The notes under the pieces: model-generated
What the model was told of the DNA's origin: nothing
Databases searched by the model: none
Seen by the model: only the letters and a program-made list of their open reading frames with translations
Program-made: the position numbers and the translations under genes
Source of the DNA: JBBRHQ01 sp963720735
GTDB lineage: Bacteria; Actinomycetota; Thermoleophilia; Solirubrobacterales; 70-9
Assembly (NCBI GenBank): GCA_963720735.1
Contig: CAVRGL010000010.1
Coordinates: 310,001-374,000, forward strand
Reading direction: 5' to 3'
Length of the DNA stretch: 64,000 nucleotides
In this document: one piece after another, positions 42,276-52,372 of the stretch
How positions within the stretch are numbered: the first letter of the stretch is position 1
How the letters are laid out: each line of letters starts with the position of its first letter

Positions 42276-45050
42276 CTAGGGTCGGCCGATGAGAACCCGG
42301 TGAGAGCCGCTGCTTCTCGCGCAGGATCGCGCCGAGCGGCAGGCGCCGCAGCGCGCGCAGCCAGCGCCGTCGCGACGAGCCCGCCGAGGACCGCCGCCCC
42401 GGCGAGCCCGCCGAGGAAGCCCCAGGGGACCGCGAGGGGTCCGGGCGGCGGGTCGAAGACGTGCTGGAGCATCGCCACGAGCATCTCCGCGAGCAGCCAT
42501 CCGAGGCCGGCGGCGAGAACGCAGGCCCGCGCCGAGAACGAGCACGGCCTCGCTCCAGAGGAAGGCGCCGACCTCGCGCAGCGGGCGCGCCGAGGGCCGC
42601 CATCGTCGCGAACTCGTGGCGCCGCTCGGCGACGGCGAGGGCGACGAAGAGAGGCCATTGCCGCCGGCGGCGAGGATGATCGCGAAGGCCTCCTCGATGC
42701 GGCTGATCCCGCGTGAGGTCGACGGTCGTGATCGAGCTGACCGTCTGCTGCGGTCTGCTGCGCGGATGTCCTTGACGACCGTTCCGTCGGCGCGTGTCGC
42801 AGCGGCGACTCGCGCGGGCGACCGCTGTCGGGTCGCCGGCGGTCCTGGCGAAGACGACGTTCGGGCCCCGGCTCGTGGCTGACCGAGTGCAGGTAGGCGA
42901 GGTTGGCGACCATGAACGAGTCCTGCGGCGCCGAGGGGAACTCCTGCACGATCCCGACGACGTGGAAGGGAACGACGCGGAAGCGTGCCGGTGGCGTGGT
43001 CGAGGACGCGAAGCCGGAGCAGGTCGCCGAGCTTCAGCGAGTAGTCGGTGATCGTCTCCTTGCGAGACGAGGATCCCATCGGGCGTCGCCTGCAGCCGCG
43101 CGAGCGTCTGCTGCGCGCCTGCCGCCGAGGAAGTAGGAGTCGCGCAGCGTCGTCGCCTCGGTGAACGTCGCGGGGTCGATCCCGAAGGTGTCCTGGAGGT
43201 CGGGGCCGACGTAGGCGTAGGAGTGGTCAACGGCGGTGGACGCGGTGACGCCCGGGAGCGGCGCGATCTCGCCGGGCAGATCCTTGCCGGCGACGGCGCC
43301 GGGCGGTGCGCGTCGCGGTGACGTCGGCGCCGAGCGTGAGCTGGGCGTCGACGCGCGGCCTGCTGGTCGTAGGTGGCGGCGAAGATGCCGAGATTGACGC
43401 CGAAGGCGAGCAGCAGGCCGACGACGATCAGGCCGCGGTTGATCGCCGCCCCGCGGCGGCCCGCGCTGGCGAGCAGGAAGCCGCGCGCCGTGTCGGGCCC
43501 GGCCCGCCGGCCGCCCGCCGCGCGAGCCAGGCAAGAGCCGCGGCCGCGCAGGCGCACGAGCAGCAGCGTCGCGCCGATCCAGAGCAGGGCCGGCGCGAAG
43601 AACATGTACACCGAGAGCGAGAGCGTCGGGTTGGAGTCGGGATTGACGACCGCCGAGAAGCCGGTGCGCGCGGTCAGCCAGTAGATGAGGCCGCTGACCG
43701 CCAGGGCGACGCAGTCGAGGTAAAGCCGCTGCCAGAGCGGCTTGCGCCTCGCGGCGGGCCGCGCGCCGGCTGTCGGCGACGCTAGCCGCGAAGGCACGGA
43801 GATGCTGGCGCCGAGCCGCGCCGCCGCGGCGCCGGCGAACGCCAGGGCCGACGCAGGCGAGCAGTGGTCGACGGCCGCGCGCGCGGTCGTGAGCCCGACG
43901 CCGCCGGGGACGACGGCGGCGACCGCGCGCAAGCGCCAGCGCCGGCGCCGAGCACCCGGCGACGAGGCCGATGACGAGCGCTCTCGACGCCGGCCAGGAC
44001 GAGAGGTCGCGGCGGGTTGCGCCGCGCGCCCGCAGCAGGGCGAGGTCGCGCCGGTCGCGCTCGACGGTGCCGAGCGCGGCCAGGTAGGCAAGCCCGAGGG
44101 CGATCAGCGCGCCCGGCACCGCGAGCATGATGTAGAGCGTCTCCGCGTAGAGGGCGTCGCCGGCGGCGCTGTTCGAGCGCGTCGGAGAGGTTGTCGACGA
44201 ACTGGACCTGCCCGGGCAGCGTGCGCTCGACGCGGTTGCGCGATCTGGTCGGCGCGCTTGCAGGCCTGCCGTCGGGCTGCCCGCCGAGAGCGCCGCCGGA
44301 TCGAGCTGGGCCTGCACCTGCCACTGCGTCCCGGTCTGGGCCCGGGCACGGACGCCGGAGCCGGCGTTGGCCGGCGTGATCGTCGGCAGCGCCGGTGCGA
44401 GCGTGCGTGCGAAGGTGCCGAGCGGCAGGATCGCGATGTTCGCCGGCGGCTGCGCCGGGGCCGGCCCGAGCAGCGGGTTGAGCGGCTGGAAGAGGACGTC
44501 GGCCGCGGTCACCAGCGCGACTCCGCTGACCGCGGAAGACGGCGCGGCCGGCGCCCGGGCCGCGGCGTCAGCGCCACCGTGTCGCCGATCTGCGCCTGCA
44601 GCGTCGCGGCGAGCTGCTGGTCGAGGACGACCTCGCCCGGCTGCAGCGCGCCGCTGCAGGAAGCGGAAGGTTTCGATGTGCGCGAGGTAGTCCGGCGGCA
44701 CGGCGAGGATCGAGCCGCTGCCCGACCGGGTCGTGCCGGTGGGGGCCGATGTGGGCGACGCCGGCGAAGCGGCGCCGTGGCCGCGGCCGAGGCCTGCGCG
44801 ACCCCCGGCTGGCGGGCGACGCCGGCGGCGACCCGCTGCGCCTGCGGCGCTGGCGAGCGACCGGACCCTGCCAGTCGAGCGGCACGCTGCGGACGTCGCT
44901 GCGCGGTCATCGTCTGCAGCGAGTGACCGACGAACAGGAGCATCGCGCCGAGCAGCGCCACCGCGGCGCGAGCACCAGGATCCTGACGCAGCGGTGCGCC
45001 CGGGCGAGCGGACGCAGGCCGGCGAACGCGAGCCGCGCGGCGGCGCTCAT
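42276..45050 (-). pseudogene. Large FtsX-type ABC permease interrupted by many frameshifts
   Basis: ATG 45050 (overlapping the upstream ATPase stop) starts SAAARLAFAGLRPLARAH. Recognisable pieces in alternating frames include LLGAMLLFVGHSLQTMTAQ, DALYAETLYIMLAVPGALIA, LYLDCVALAVSGLIYWLTA, RTGFSAVVNPDSNPTLSLSV, QQTVSSITTVDLT, FVALAVAERRHEFATMAALG (coupling helix) and LLAEMLVAMLQHVFDPPPGP. It has the same layout as the 888-residue permease of the neighbouring cassette. Ten or more single-base indels occur over 2.8 kb. The exact 3' end is unclear; the last good segment is LGAILREKQRL near 42300. Confidence 0.82.
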
Positions 45051-45771
45051 GATTCGCACCTCCTCGGCGACGATCCGTGCCGTCGGCAAGCTCGACCGTT
45101 CGCGAGTCGAAGCGGGCGGCGACGTCGGGGTCGTGGGTGGCGACGACCAGGGCGAAGCCGAACTCCTCGCTGCAGCGCCTCGATCAGGTCGAGCACGCGG
45201 TCGCCGGTATCGGAGTCGAGGTGGCCGGTGGGCTCGTCGCAGAGCAGCAGCTCCGGGCGCTGCGCGAGCGCGCGGGCGATCGCGACGCGCTGGGCCTCGC
45301 CGCCGGAGAGCTCCGCCGGCAGGCTGTCGGCCTTCGCGGCGAGCCCGACCAGCGCGAGCAGCTCCTCTCCGGCGGCGTCGGGGCCGCCGGCGTCGCCCGG
45401 ACCCGACCGCTGCGCCGCGGCGAAGGCGACGTTCTCGAACGCGGTGAAGTACGGCAGCAGATTGCGCCCTGGAACACGTAGGCGATCCCGTGCGCCCGGC
45501 GGCGCCGCGCGCGGCGGCGTCGAGCGACGAGAGCGGCCCGCCCTGCCAGTCAGACCGACCCGCGGTCGGCTCGACCAGCCCGCCGAGCACGTGCAGGAGC
45601 GTCGTCTTGCCCGAGCCGGAGCGGCCCCAGAGCGCCAGCGACTCTCCCGCGTCGATCGTCGAGGTCGAGACCGCGCTGAGCGCATCGATGCGCGGCCGCA
45701 GCCCCGCCCGTAGCTGACGGTCAGCCCCTCGACCGAGGCCAGCTCTCGTGGGTGGCCGTCGCCGAGCTCAT
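45047..45771 (-). pseudogene. ABC transporter ATP-binding protein interrupted by frameshifts (second of the second pair)
   Basis: ATG 45771 overlaps the stop of the preceding ATPase. Fragments read LASVEGLTVSYG, LLHVLGGLVEPTAG-like sequence, ELSGGEAQRVAIARALAQ (signature), ELLLCDEPTGHLDSDTGDRV (Walker B and D-loop) and VVATHDPDVAARF (H-loop) in three frames. Position and order match the second ATPase of the intact cassette. Stops in ATGA overlap with the permease. Confidence 0.8.
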
Positions 45772-46464
45772 CGGACCACCCTCCCGTCACGGAGCTCGAT
45801 CACGCGGTCGACCGCCGCCGGCGACGCGCTGCGGAGTGGGTGACGACGACGACGGTCGCAGCCGACCTGCGTCGCGAAGCGACCGCAGCGCCTCGAGGAC
45901 GACCTCCTCGTTGCGCTCGTCGAGCTCCCGGTGGGCTCGTCGGCGAGCACGAGCCGCGCGCGCCGCGCGGCCGCGGCGGCGACAGCGACCCGCTGCTGCT
46001 CGCCGCCCGAGAGCGCGCGCGGCCCGGTGCTGCGCACGCTCGCCGAGACCGAAGGCGTCGAGCGCCTCTGTCGGCGCTTCGCCCGGGTCGGCGTCCCCCC
46101 GCCAGCCGCAGTGAGGTCGCGACGTTCTCCGCGCCGTCAGTCCCGGCCAGAGGTTGTCGCTCTGGAAGACGAGCGCGACCTCGCGGGCCCGGTAGCGCGG
46201 CGAGCTCGGCCTCGTCTGAGCGCGCCGAGCGAGCGCCCGAAGGCGCTGACATCGCCGGCCGAGGGCTCGATCGAGCCCGGCGGCGAGGTGACGAGCAGCG
46301 TGCTCTTGCCCGAACCGGAGGGCCCGAGGACCGCGACCAACTCGCCTGCGCTCGACGCGGAGGTCGAGGCCGCGCAGGGCGACCGTCTCGGCCGGCCCGG
46401 AGCGGAAGATCTTGAAGACGTCGTGGAACTCCAGCGCCGGCCAGTCGATCTCCTCGGCGGGCAT
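45768..46464 (-). pseudogene. ABC transporter ATP-binding protein interrupted by frameshifts (first of the second pair)
   Basis: ATG 46464 begins PAEEIDWPALEFHDVFKIFR and AETVALRGLDLRVE. Other frames give VAVLGPSGSGKSTLL (Walker A), REVALVFQSDNLWPGLTA (Q-loop), ALSGGEQQRVAVAAAAA (signature), RLVLADEPTG and VIELRDGRVVR at the end. Equivalent in position to the first ATPase of the intact cassette. Starts 25 bp after the upstream exported-protein gene. Confidence 0.8.
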
Positions 46465-46488
46465 GCTCCGGCTCGACGTAGAGGCTCC

Positions 46489-47116
46489 TCAGCTCCATGT
46501 GAAGCTCTCGCTGATCAGCCGGTAGGCATCGACGTTGTCGACACCCTTGACGGTGTCCGAGGTCGACGGTTGCGACCTTGCCGCCGTGGCTGTAGAAGTA
46601 GCGATCGACGATCAGCAGTGGCTCGCTTGCCCGTCACCGGGTCGGGGGGCTCTGCGAGCGGTGTAGGTGACCTTAATCGCCGGGGTGTGCTTGAGTGATG
46701 ATCATGGCCGGCGGTCTGGGCCGCGAGCGTTGGGTCGGGTCCTTCTGCTTGAGCCAGCTGAGCCGCTTGACGGTCCCAACGGTCGCCGGAGGGCCGGGAA
46801 CGATAGAGACATGGACGGTGTTTCCCTTGTCGCTGAAAAGGACATCGTTGCCTCTTGCCCTTCTGGGTCCATCCCTCGGGATAGGAAATCGAGTACCCGG
46901 CCTTCGAATCGTGGAAGGTGAGGAAGACCTGGTTGTCGGGGATGTCGCCTGTCGCGGCCGAGACCCCTCCTGAGACTTCCGGACGTGGCTGCCCGCCGGC
47001 GAAGGGCCTGTGGTGGGCGCTGGTCGAAGAACCGGAGCTTCCGCAACGGCGACGGGCACCAGCGAGGCGAGGGTGAGGAGGACGGCGATCGGGGTGCGCT
47101 TCTGTGTCTTCGTCAT
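46489..47116 (-). pseudogene. Exported PsbP-like protein interrupted by frameshifts
   Basis: From ATG 47116 a signal peptide (RTPIAVLLTLASLVPVAVAE) is readable. Then, in alternating frames, DIPDNQVFLTFHDSKAGYSI, SYPEGWTQKGKGNDVLFSDK, NTVHVSIVPGPPATVGTVKR, LSWLKQKDPT, PPDPVTGK, DRYFYSHGGKVATVDLG and YRLISESFTWS to a stop at 46489. GYSISYPEGW and the following strands are typical of PsbP/LpqN-like lipoprotein folds. At least five indels. It opens the second cassette as the lipoprotein gene opens the first, but belongs to a different family. Confidence 0.75.
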
Positions 47117-47166
47117 GGGGCTCATAGTGAACCCGCTGGCCTGACTAAATCCTGAGCGAAGCGCCG

Positions 47167-48343
47167 CTAGCGGAATACGCCGGTGTGCCCGAGCGAGTAA
47201 CGGCCGGGCTGGGGGTAGACGCAGAGGCCGTGCGGACCGCTGCCGACCGGAATGCGGGCGAGCAGCTTGCCGTTCGGGTGCTGATCGCGTAGACCTCCGC
47301 GTCGTAGCGCCCGGAGAGCCAGAGCACCCTGCCGTCGGCCGAGACGCCACCCATGTCGGGGCTGCCCCCGCCCGGCAAGCGCCACTTGTGGACGACCTTG
47401 TGCTTGGCGAAGGAGATCACCGAGATCGAGCCCTCGTCGCGGTTGGAGACGTAGAGAAAGCGGGAGTCGCGGCTGGCGTAGAGGCCGTGGGCCCCGGCGC
47501 CGGTGAGATGAACCCGACCTTGCGAAAGCGTGGGCGTCGATCAGCCAGACGCCGCCGGACATCATGTCGGCGACGTAGAAGATGCGGCCGTCGGGGGAGA
47601 GCTTGACGTCCTGGGGCATCGCGCCGGGCGCGCGGTCGGGAGCGAGCCGACGACCCTCTCGCTGCGACGTCGACCTTGATCAGTCTCGGCGCCGAACTCG
47701 CAGCTCGCGAGCAGATAGCGACCGTCAGCTGTGAAGTCCATGTGGTCGACCCCCGGACATGGGACCGGCAGGGAGTGGTGTAGGCGCATCGAGTGGGCGT
47801 CGCGGAAGTCGAGGCGCTGCAGTCGCTCGGCGACGACGATCGCGTAGCGGCCGTTCGGGGTGAAGTAGAGGTTGTAAGGGTCAGTGACCGGAACCGGCTT
47901 GCCCGGCTTGCCGGTGGCGGGGTTCACCGGGGTGAGGGTGTTGCCCTGATCGTTATCCACCCATAGGGTCTTCAGATCGTAGGAAGGTGTCACGTGCTGC
48001 GGCAGCGCGCCGACCGGGAACTCGTCGATCACCTTGTAGGTGTGGGGGTCGATGACGCTGACCGTGTTGCTCTCACTGTTCGGGACGTAGACCCTCGAAG
48101 GGAAGGTCCGCGCAGCCGGGGCCAGCCTCCCGGGTCGGTCGGCGGCGTAGACGTCGTGCGGGTTGAGCAGCGGCGGGACGCGATTCGGTTTCGCGGGCGC
48201 CAACCGCTGTGATCGGGTACTCGCCGCCGGATTCCCTTGCCGCTGACGGTCGAGCTATCCGATCCTCCCGATCCGCATGCGGAGAGCACCCCGATCACGA
48301 AGGCGGCCATGCATATGGTCAGGGGGTTTCGGTATCCGGGCAT
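47167..48343 (-). pseudogene. Lipoprotein with YVTN-type beta-propeller, interrupted by frameshifts
   Basis: ATG 48343 gives a signal and lipobox (FVIGVLSACGSGG). After a shift near 48230, blades follow: YVPNSESNTVSVIDPHTYKV, DNDQGNTLTPVNPATGKPGK, NLYFTPNGRYAIVVAERLQR, MDFTADGRYLLASCEFGAE, DVKLSPDGRIFYVADMMSG, and in a further frame MGGVSADGRVLWLSGRYDAE with GPHGLCVYPQPGRYSLGHTG at the end. Extracellular propellers of this type bind proteins or redox cofactors. About four indels. Lies 51 bp upstream of the second cassette and could be its first gene. Confidence 0.78.
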
Positions 48344-48444
48344 GCCTGCCGATGATTAAGGGGGGAACCTGAAGACCTCCTGAACGCGCGGGGTGCGCCC
48401 GCCTCCCATCGCGGTGGAGCGGTCAGGATTCTGTCAGGCGCCGG

Positions 48445-49326
48445 ATGGCAGGATATCCGAAAATGCCACAGAGACCCTCGCGAAGGGCTCTCACCGGGGC
48501 CCTCCTTCTGATCGCCTGCGCCGGCGCCGCCACGCTGGCAATCCATCTCCGAAAATCGCCGCCCGCCTCGCCTCCCACTCCGCCCACCGACGCAGATGTT
48601 GGGGGGACGGCGGGGTCGAGCACGACGCAGCGGTCCGGCAGCGATGCTGAGAGCGGTGCGTCTGCCCCACCCGACCCCTCCGTGCACCGGCGAATTCGGC
48701 TTGGTCGTTCGGTTCTCGGGCGTCAAATCCTCGCCTTCGAGCTCGGCGACCGCGATGCCTCGCGCCCGCTCCTGGTCGTGGGTTGCATCCACGGCGACGA
48801 GCATGCGGGGATCGGCGTGACCCGCCGGTTGGAGCGGGGACCGCCGCCCCGCGAGTCCCAGCTGTGGGTGGTCAACGACCTCAATCCGGACGGAGTTGCC
48901 GCGGACACCCGGCAGAATGCGAACCTTGTCGACCTCAACCGGAATTTTCCCTGGCGCTGGCGCCCACTCGGCAAGCCCGGAGACCAGCAGTACTCGGGCA
49001 CCAGGCAACTGTCTGAGCCCGAATCCCGAATCGCTGCTTCTCTGGTCCTGCGGCTGCGCCCCCGGATCACGATCTGGTTCCACCAGCCGCTCGGCGTGAC
49101 CGACGAATCAGGAGGCAGGCCGGGAGTGGAGCGCCGCTTCGCCGCCCTCACAGGGCTCCCGCTGCGCCGCCTCGTCCGATATCCGGGGAGCGCGGCGGGA
49201 TGGCAAAATCATCGCCTGCCTTCGAGCACCGCCTTCGTATCCGAACTGCCGCCCGGCAGGCTTGCGGCGAGCCGCGTGAACCGCTACGCGAGGGCTGTGC
49301 GAGGCCTCGCGCCCAGAGGTTCCTGA
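48445..49326 (+). CDS. Membrane-anchored M14-family zinc carboxypeptidase-like protein
   Basis: A 293-residue protein with an N-terminal TM or signal (LTGALLLIACAGAATLAIHL), a Pro/Ser-rich linker and an M14 peptidase fold: VVGCIHGDEHAG (His and Glu zinc ligands), NDLNPDGVAADTRQNANLVD, LNRNFPWRW, and ITIWFHQPLG (third zinc ligand His). The catalytic Glu may be in AFVSELPPG. Closest in style to murein tripeptide amidase MpaA-like enzymes, here outside the membrane. ATG 48463 is an alternative start. Divergent from the beta-propeller gene; its stop touches the next start (TGAATG). Confidence 0.83.
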   Translation: MAGYPKMPQRPSRRALTGALLLIACAGAATLAIHLRKSPPASPPTPPTDADVGGTAGSSTTQRSGSDAESGASAPPDPSVHRRIRLGRSVLGRQILAFELGDRDASRPLLVVGCIHGDEHAGIGVTRRLERGPPPRESQLWVVNDLNPDGVAADTRQNANLVDLNRNFPWRWRPLGKPGDQQYSGTRQLSEPESRIAASLVLRLRPRITIWFHQPLGVTDESGGRPGVERRFAALTGLPLRRLVRYPGSAAGWQNHRLPSSTAFVSELPPGRLAASRVNRYARAVRGLAPRGS

Positions 49327-50414
49327 ATGCCGGACGAGTCGATGCGGCGCAATCGCCGTGCCGGGCAAAAGGGCCGCGGCCGGGGACGCCGGCCGCTCGT
49401 TCTGGCAGCACTGATCGGCGCGGCGGCGCTCGTGCTTCTTCTCGTCATCTCGCCGCGATCGGGAGACGGGCCGGGCCGACCTGCTCGCGGCCAGTCGGGT
49501 TCACGGAGCGCCTCGGCGCCGCCTCAGCGTCCCCTGCGGCTGACCGCCCAGGTCTCGCCTGTGAGGCTGCCGACTGCGCTCTCCGGGGAGGCCGTTGTTC
49601 CCCGCGGGGCGGGCCTGCTCTCGATCGGCGGCCTCGACAGCGCCGGGGTCTCGACCTCTTCCGTCCTCGAATTCACCCCTGGGACGGCGACGATCCGCGG
49701 GGCCGGCTCTCTCTCTGAGCCCCTGCACGACGCCGCCTCGGCAGCGGCGGACGGGAGCGTCCTGGTCTTCGGCGGGGGCTCGGCGACGACGATCGACGGA
49801 GTCGAGCGGCTGACGCCCGGCCGGGGCGGCGAGATCGTCGGCCATCTGCCGCAAGCGCGCTCGGATCTATCGGCCCTGACCGTGCGGGGGATGGCGCTCG
49901 TTCTCGGAGGCTACGACGGCGTCGGCCCGGTTGGATCGGTTCTCGAGACGCGGGACGGCCGCAACTTCACGACGATCGCACAACTGCCCGTGGCAGTGCG
50001 TTACGCGTCGGTCGCGGCGCGGGGTAACACGGTCTTTGTCATCGGAGGGGAGCTTGCCGACGGAACCGACAGTGCCGACGTCCAAGCCGTCGATCTTTCC
50101 TCAGGAAAGGCCTCGATTGTAGGACGTCTCCCGGCTGGGCTCTCGCACGCTTCCGCAATCGAGCTTCGCGGTCGCGTCTTTCTTCTCGGCGGGCGCCGTG
50201 CCGGCCGGACTACCGATCAGGTCCTGCGGTTCGACCCGGCCAGCGGCCGGGCGAAGAACGTGGGCCGGTTGCCGTCCCGGTACAAAACGCCGCGGCGGGA
50301 GTGGTGGCGGGCTCGGGGTACCTGCTCGGCGGCCTCGACTCCGGGGGGATACCCCTGACGAAGATCGTCTTGCTGCGCCTCGGCCGGCTCGCGGCCCCGG
50401 CGGGCGCTGGCTGA
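49327..50414 (+). pseudogene. Membrane-anchored kelch-repeat protein with a 3' frameshift
   Basis: An N-terminal TM (PLVLAALIGAAALVLLLVI) is followed by kelch blades such as LLSIGGLDSAGVSTSSVLEF, LVFGGGSATTIDGVERL, LVLGGYDGVGPVGSVLE, VFVIGGELADGTDSADVQAV and VFLLGGRRAGRTTDQVLRF. Near 50275 one G is missing; the next frame supplies the last blade, AAGVVAGSGYLLGGLDSGG and IPLTKIVLLRLGRLAAPAG, to TGA 50414. With the base restored it is about 362 residues and closes a six-bladed propeller. Begins directly after the peptidase stop, so the two are co-expressed. Confidence 0.8.
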
Positions 50415-50524
50415 GCTCGGCCTGCTCTGGCTGCGATTTGCCGAGGAAGCGTCGAGTGAAGGTTCGCCTTTGGCTAGGGTTGGTAAATGCTTGGTAAAAC
50501 CCGGCCCCTCTTCACCTGCGCCTC

Positions 50525-51421
50525 ATGTCGAGGACGGACCATCAAGGTGTGTATTTCCGCCGCCTCCGACAGAGCTGGCGCTGGATCGCGACAGGGACAG
50601 CGGCCGCCGCCATCATCGCCCTGATGGTCGTCCCCGACAGCGACGGCGCCGCTCCTCCCCACATCACCCCGTCGCATCCGCCGAGGTACTCCCATGTCGC
50701 CGTCCTCGTGCTCGAGAACCACGATTACGGCAGCGTCATCGGGAATCCCAGCTCTCCCTACCTGACCGGATTGGCCCGGCGCTCCGCGCTGGCCACCGGC
50801 TATTTCGGCGTCGGACATCCGTCGCTGCCCAACTACCTCGCGATGACCGGCGGCTCGACCTTCGGCGTTAGCGGTGATTGTGGCTCATGCACCGTCGAGG
50901 GCAGCAGCCTCTTCGACCAGCTGAGTGAGGCGGGGATCTCCTGGAAGGCCTACTTTCAACCTTCCTCGCACAGGGTCAATCCCTTCATCCATTACGAGGG
51001 AGAGCTGAGCGACGCCGACGCCGCCGGGGTCGCCCCGTTTCGGAGCCTGTGGCAGGACATCCGCGATCGCTCGCTGCCCCGCTTCTCCTGGCTTGGGCTG
51101 AGCCTCTGTCACGATGGCCACAGCTGCCCGGCCTCCGCCAGCGACCACTATCTCTCGCACCTCGTCCCGTCCGTCCTGCGGGCCCTTGGCCGCCACGGAA
51201 TCCTCTTCGTCACCTGGGACGAAGGAAAGATGCATGCCCGACCGGGTGGAGGTCACGTTGCGCTGATCGCAGCCGGGGGTGCCGCGCGTGACGGTGCTCG
51301 CTCCGGCGGCCCGGCAAACCACTACACCCTTCTGCACACGATCGAGAGCGCCTTCGGTCTGCCGCCTCTGCGTCATGCCGCGAACGCGCAGACCTCGCCG
51401 CTGAGGCGGCTTCTCAGCTAG
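50525..51421 (+). CDS. Exported phosphoesterase (acid phosphatase/phospholipase C superfamily)
   Basis: A 298-residue protein: N-terminal TM or signal (WIATGTAAAAIIALMVV) and a PF04185-type phosphoesterase with VLVLENHDYGSVIGN (metal-binding Glu/Asn), GHPSLPNYLAMTGG, LFVTWDEGK and NHYTLLHTIESAFGLP. Two disulfide-type cysteine pairs are present (GDCGSC and LCHDGHSC). Hydrolyses phosphate esters or phospholipids outside the cell. Starts 110 bp after the kelch gene; converges on the BASS transporter with an 8-bp overlap. Confidence 0.85.
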   Translation: MSRTDHQGVYFRRLRQSWRWIATGTAAAAIIALMVVPDSDGAAPPHITPSHPPRYSHVAVLVLENHDYGSVIGNPSSPYLTGLARRSALATGYFGVGHPSLPNYLAMTGGSTFGVSGDCGSCTVEGSSLFDQLSEAGISWKAYFQPSSHRVNPFIHYEGELSDADAAGVAPFRSLWQDIRDRSLPRFSWLGLSLCHDGHSCPASASDHYLSHLVPSVLRALGRHGILFVTWDEGKMHARPGGGHVALIAAGGAARDGARSGGPANHYTLLHTIESAFGLPPLRHAANAQTSPLRRLLS

Positions 51422-52280
51422 CCGCCTCCGCGTTACGGCTTCGCATCAGCCGGGCGAAGATCCCGGCGGTCAGGAACATGAAGGTGGCGTAGACCGCTGC
51501 GGGGACCGTCAGCTCGGTGGAGATCGTCGCTCCGACCGCGATCGCCAGCGCAGAGTTGTGGATCCCGAGCTCCATCGCAATCGCAGTGGCCTGAGGGGTA
51601 CCGAGCCGGGCGAGGCGAGCTGTGGCGAAGGCGAACGCCATCGCGGAGGCGTTCAGCGCCACCGCCGCCGCGGCGACGTTGTCGATGTTGTCGAGAACCC
51701 GGTCCTGCTCGGCGGCAATTACGCCAATCACAGCGAGCAGGAATGCGGCCATGGCTGCGAGACGGACGGCGGATCCGATCTCGGCGACCCGGCCGGGACG
51801 GGTTGCGCGCAACCGCATCCCGACCGCGAGCGGGACGACCGTGACCAGCAGCACCCGCGCGACGATGCCGAGCATTCCGACGCTCCTGTCGAGGTCAGTG
51901 GCCCCGAAATGCCGGGTGGCCAGGGTGAGGAAAAGGGGTACGGTGATCACGGCTGCGAGACTCGAGATGGCCGTGATCGTGATCGAGAGCGCCGTGTCTC
52001 CCCGCGCCAGATGAGTGAGCAGATTCGCGAGGGTGCCGCCGGGAGAGGCCCCGAGCAGAACCAGTCCAACTGCCAACACCGCGTCGAGCGAGAACACCTT
52101 GGCGACCAGAAAGGCGAGCAGCGGTGAGACCAGGGTGAGGTTGAAAAGGCCGATCACCACCGCCCTCGGGTATTCGAGGATTCGGCGGAAGTCCGCCACC
52201 CTCAGCGAGATGCCGAGGCTGAGCATGATCACCGCCAGCGCGATCGGCAGCAGGACGGTGGCGAAGATCGAGTCCTCCAC
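51414..52280 (-). CDS. Bile acid:sodium symporter (BASS) family transporter
   Basis: A 288-residue membrane protein with nine to ten hydrophobic helices. LVLLGASPGGTLANLLTHLARGD is the BASS crossover/sodium-site motif, read here in two parts (GASPGGTLANLL and THLARGDTALSI), and AMELGIHNSALAIAVG is the second conserved motif (E-x-G-I-H-N-x-x-L). Bacterial members carry organic acids such as pantoate or 2-keto acids with Na+. The divergent ABC exporter begins 92 bp away. Confidence 0.88.
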   Translation of the reverse strand: MEDSIFATVLLPIALAVIMLSLGISLRVADFRRILEYPRAVVIGLFNLTLVSPLLAFLVAKVFSLDAVLAVGLVLLGASPGGTLANLLTHLARGDTALSITITAISSLAAVITVPLFLTLATRHFGATDLDRSVGMLGIVARVLLVTVVPLAVGMRLRATRPGRVAEIGSAVRLAAMAAFLLAVIGVIAAEQDRVLDNIDNVAAAAVALNASAMAFAFATARLARLGTPQATAIAMELGIHNSALAIAVGATISTELTVPAAVYATFMFLTAGIFARLMRSRNAEAAS

Positions 52281-52372
52281 CCGCCGAGCCTAATCTGGCC
52301 GAGCAGACTTGCGCCTCAACCGCAATAGGCTCTGTCCGTGCCGCAGTCGGCCCTGGTCTCCCCGGCGATCTG

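Noticed and set aside
40400..48343. The frameshifted block as a mobile element or prophage
   Set aside because: No transposase, integrase, terminal repeats or target duplications; genes parallel those of the adjacent cassette.
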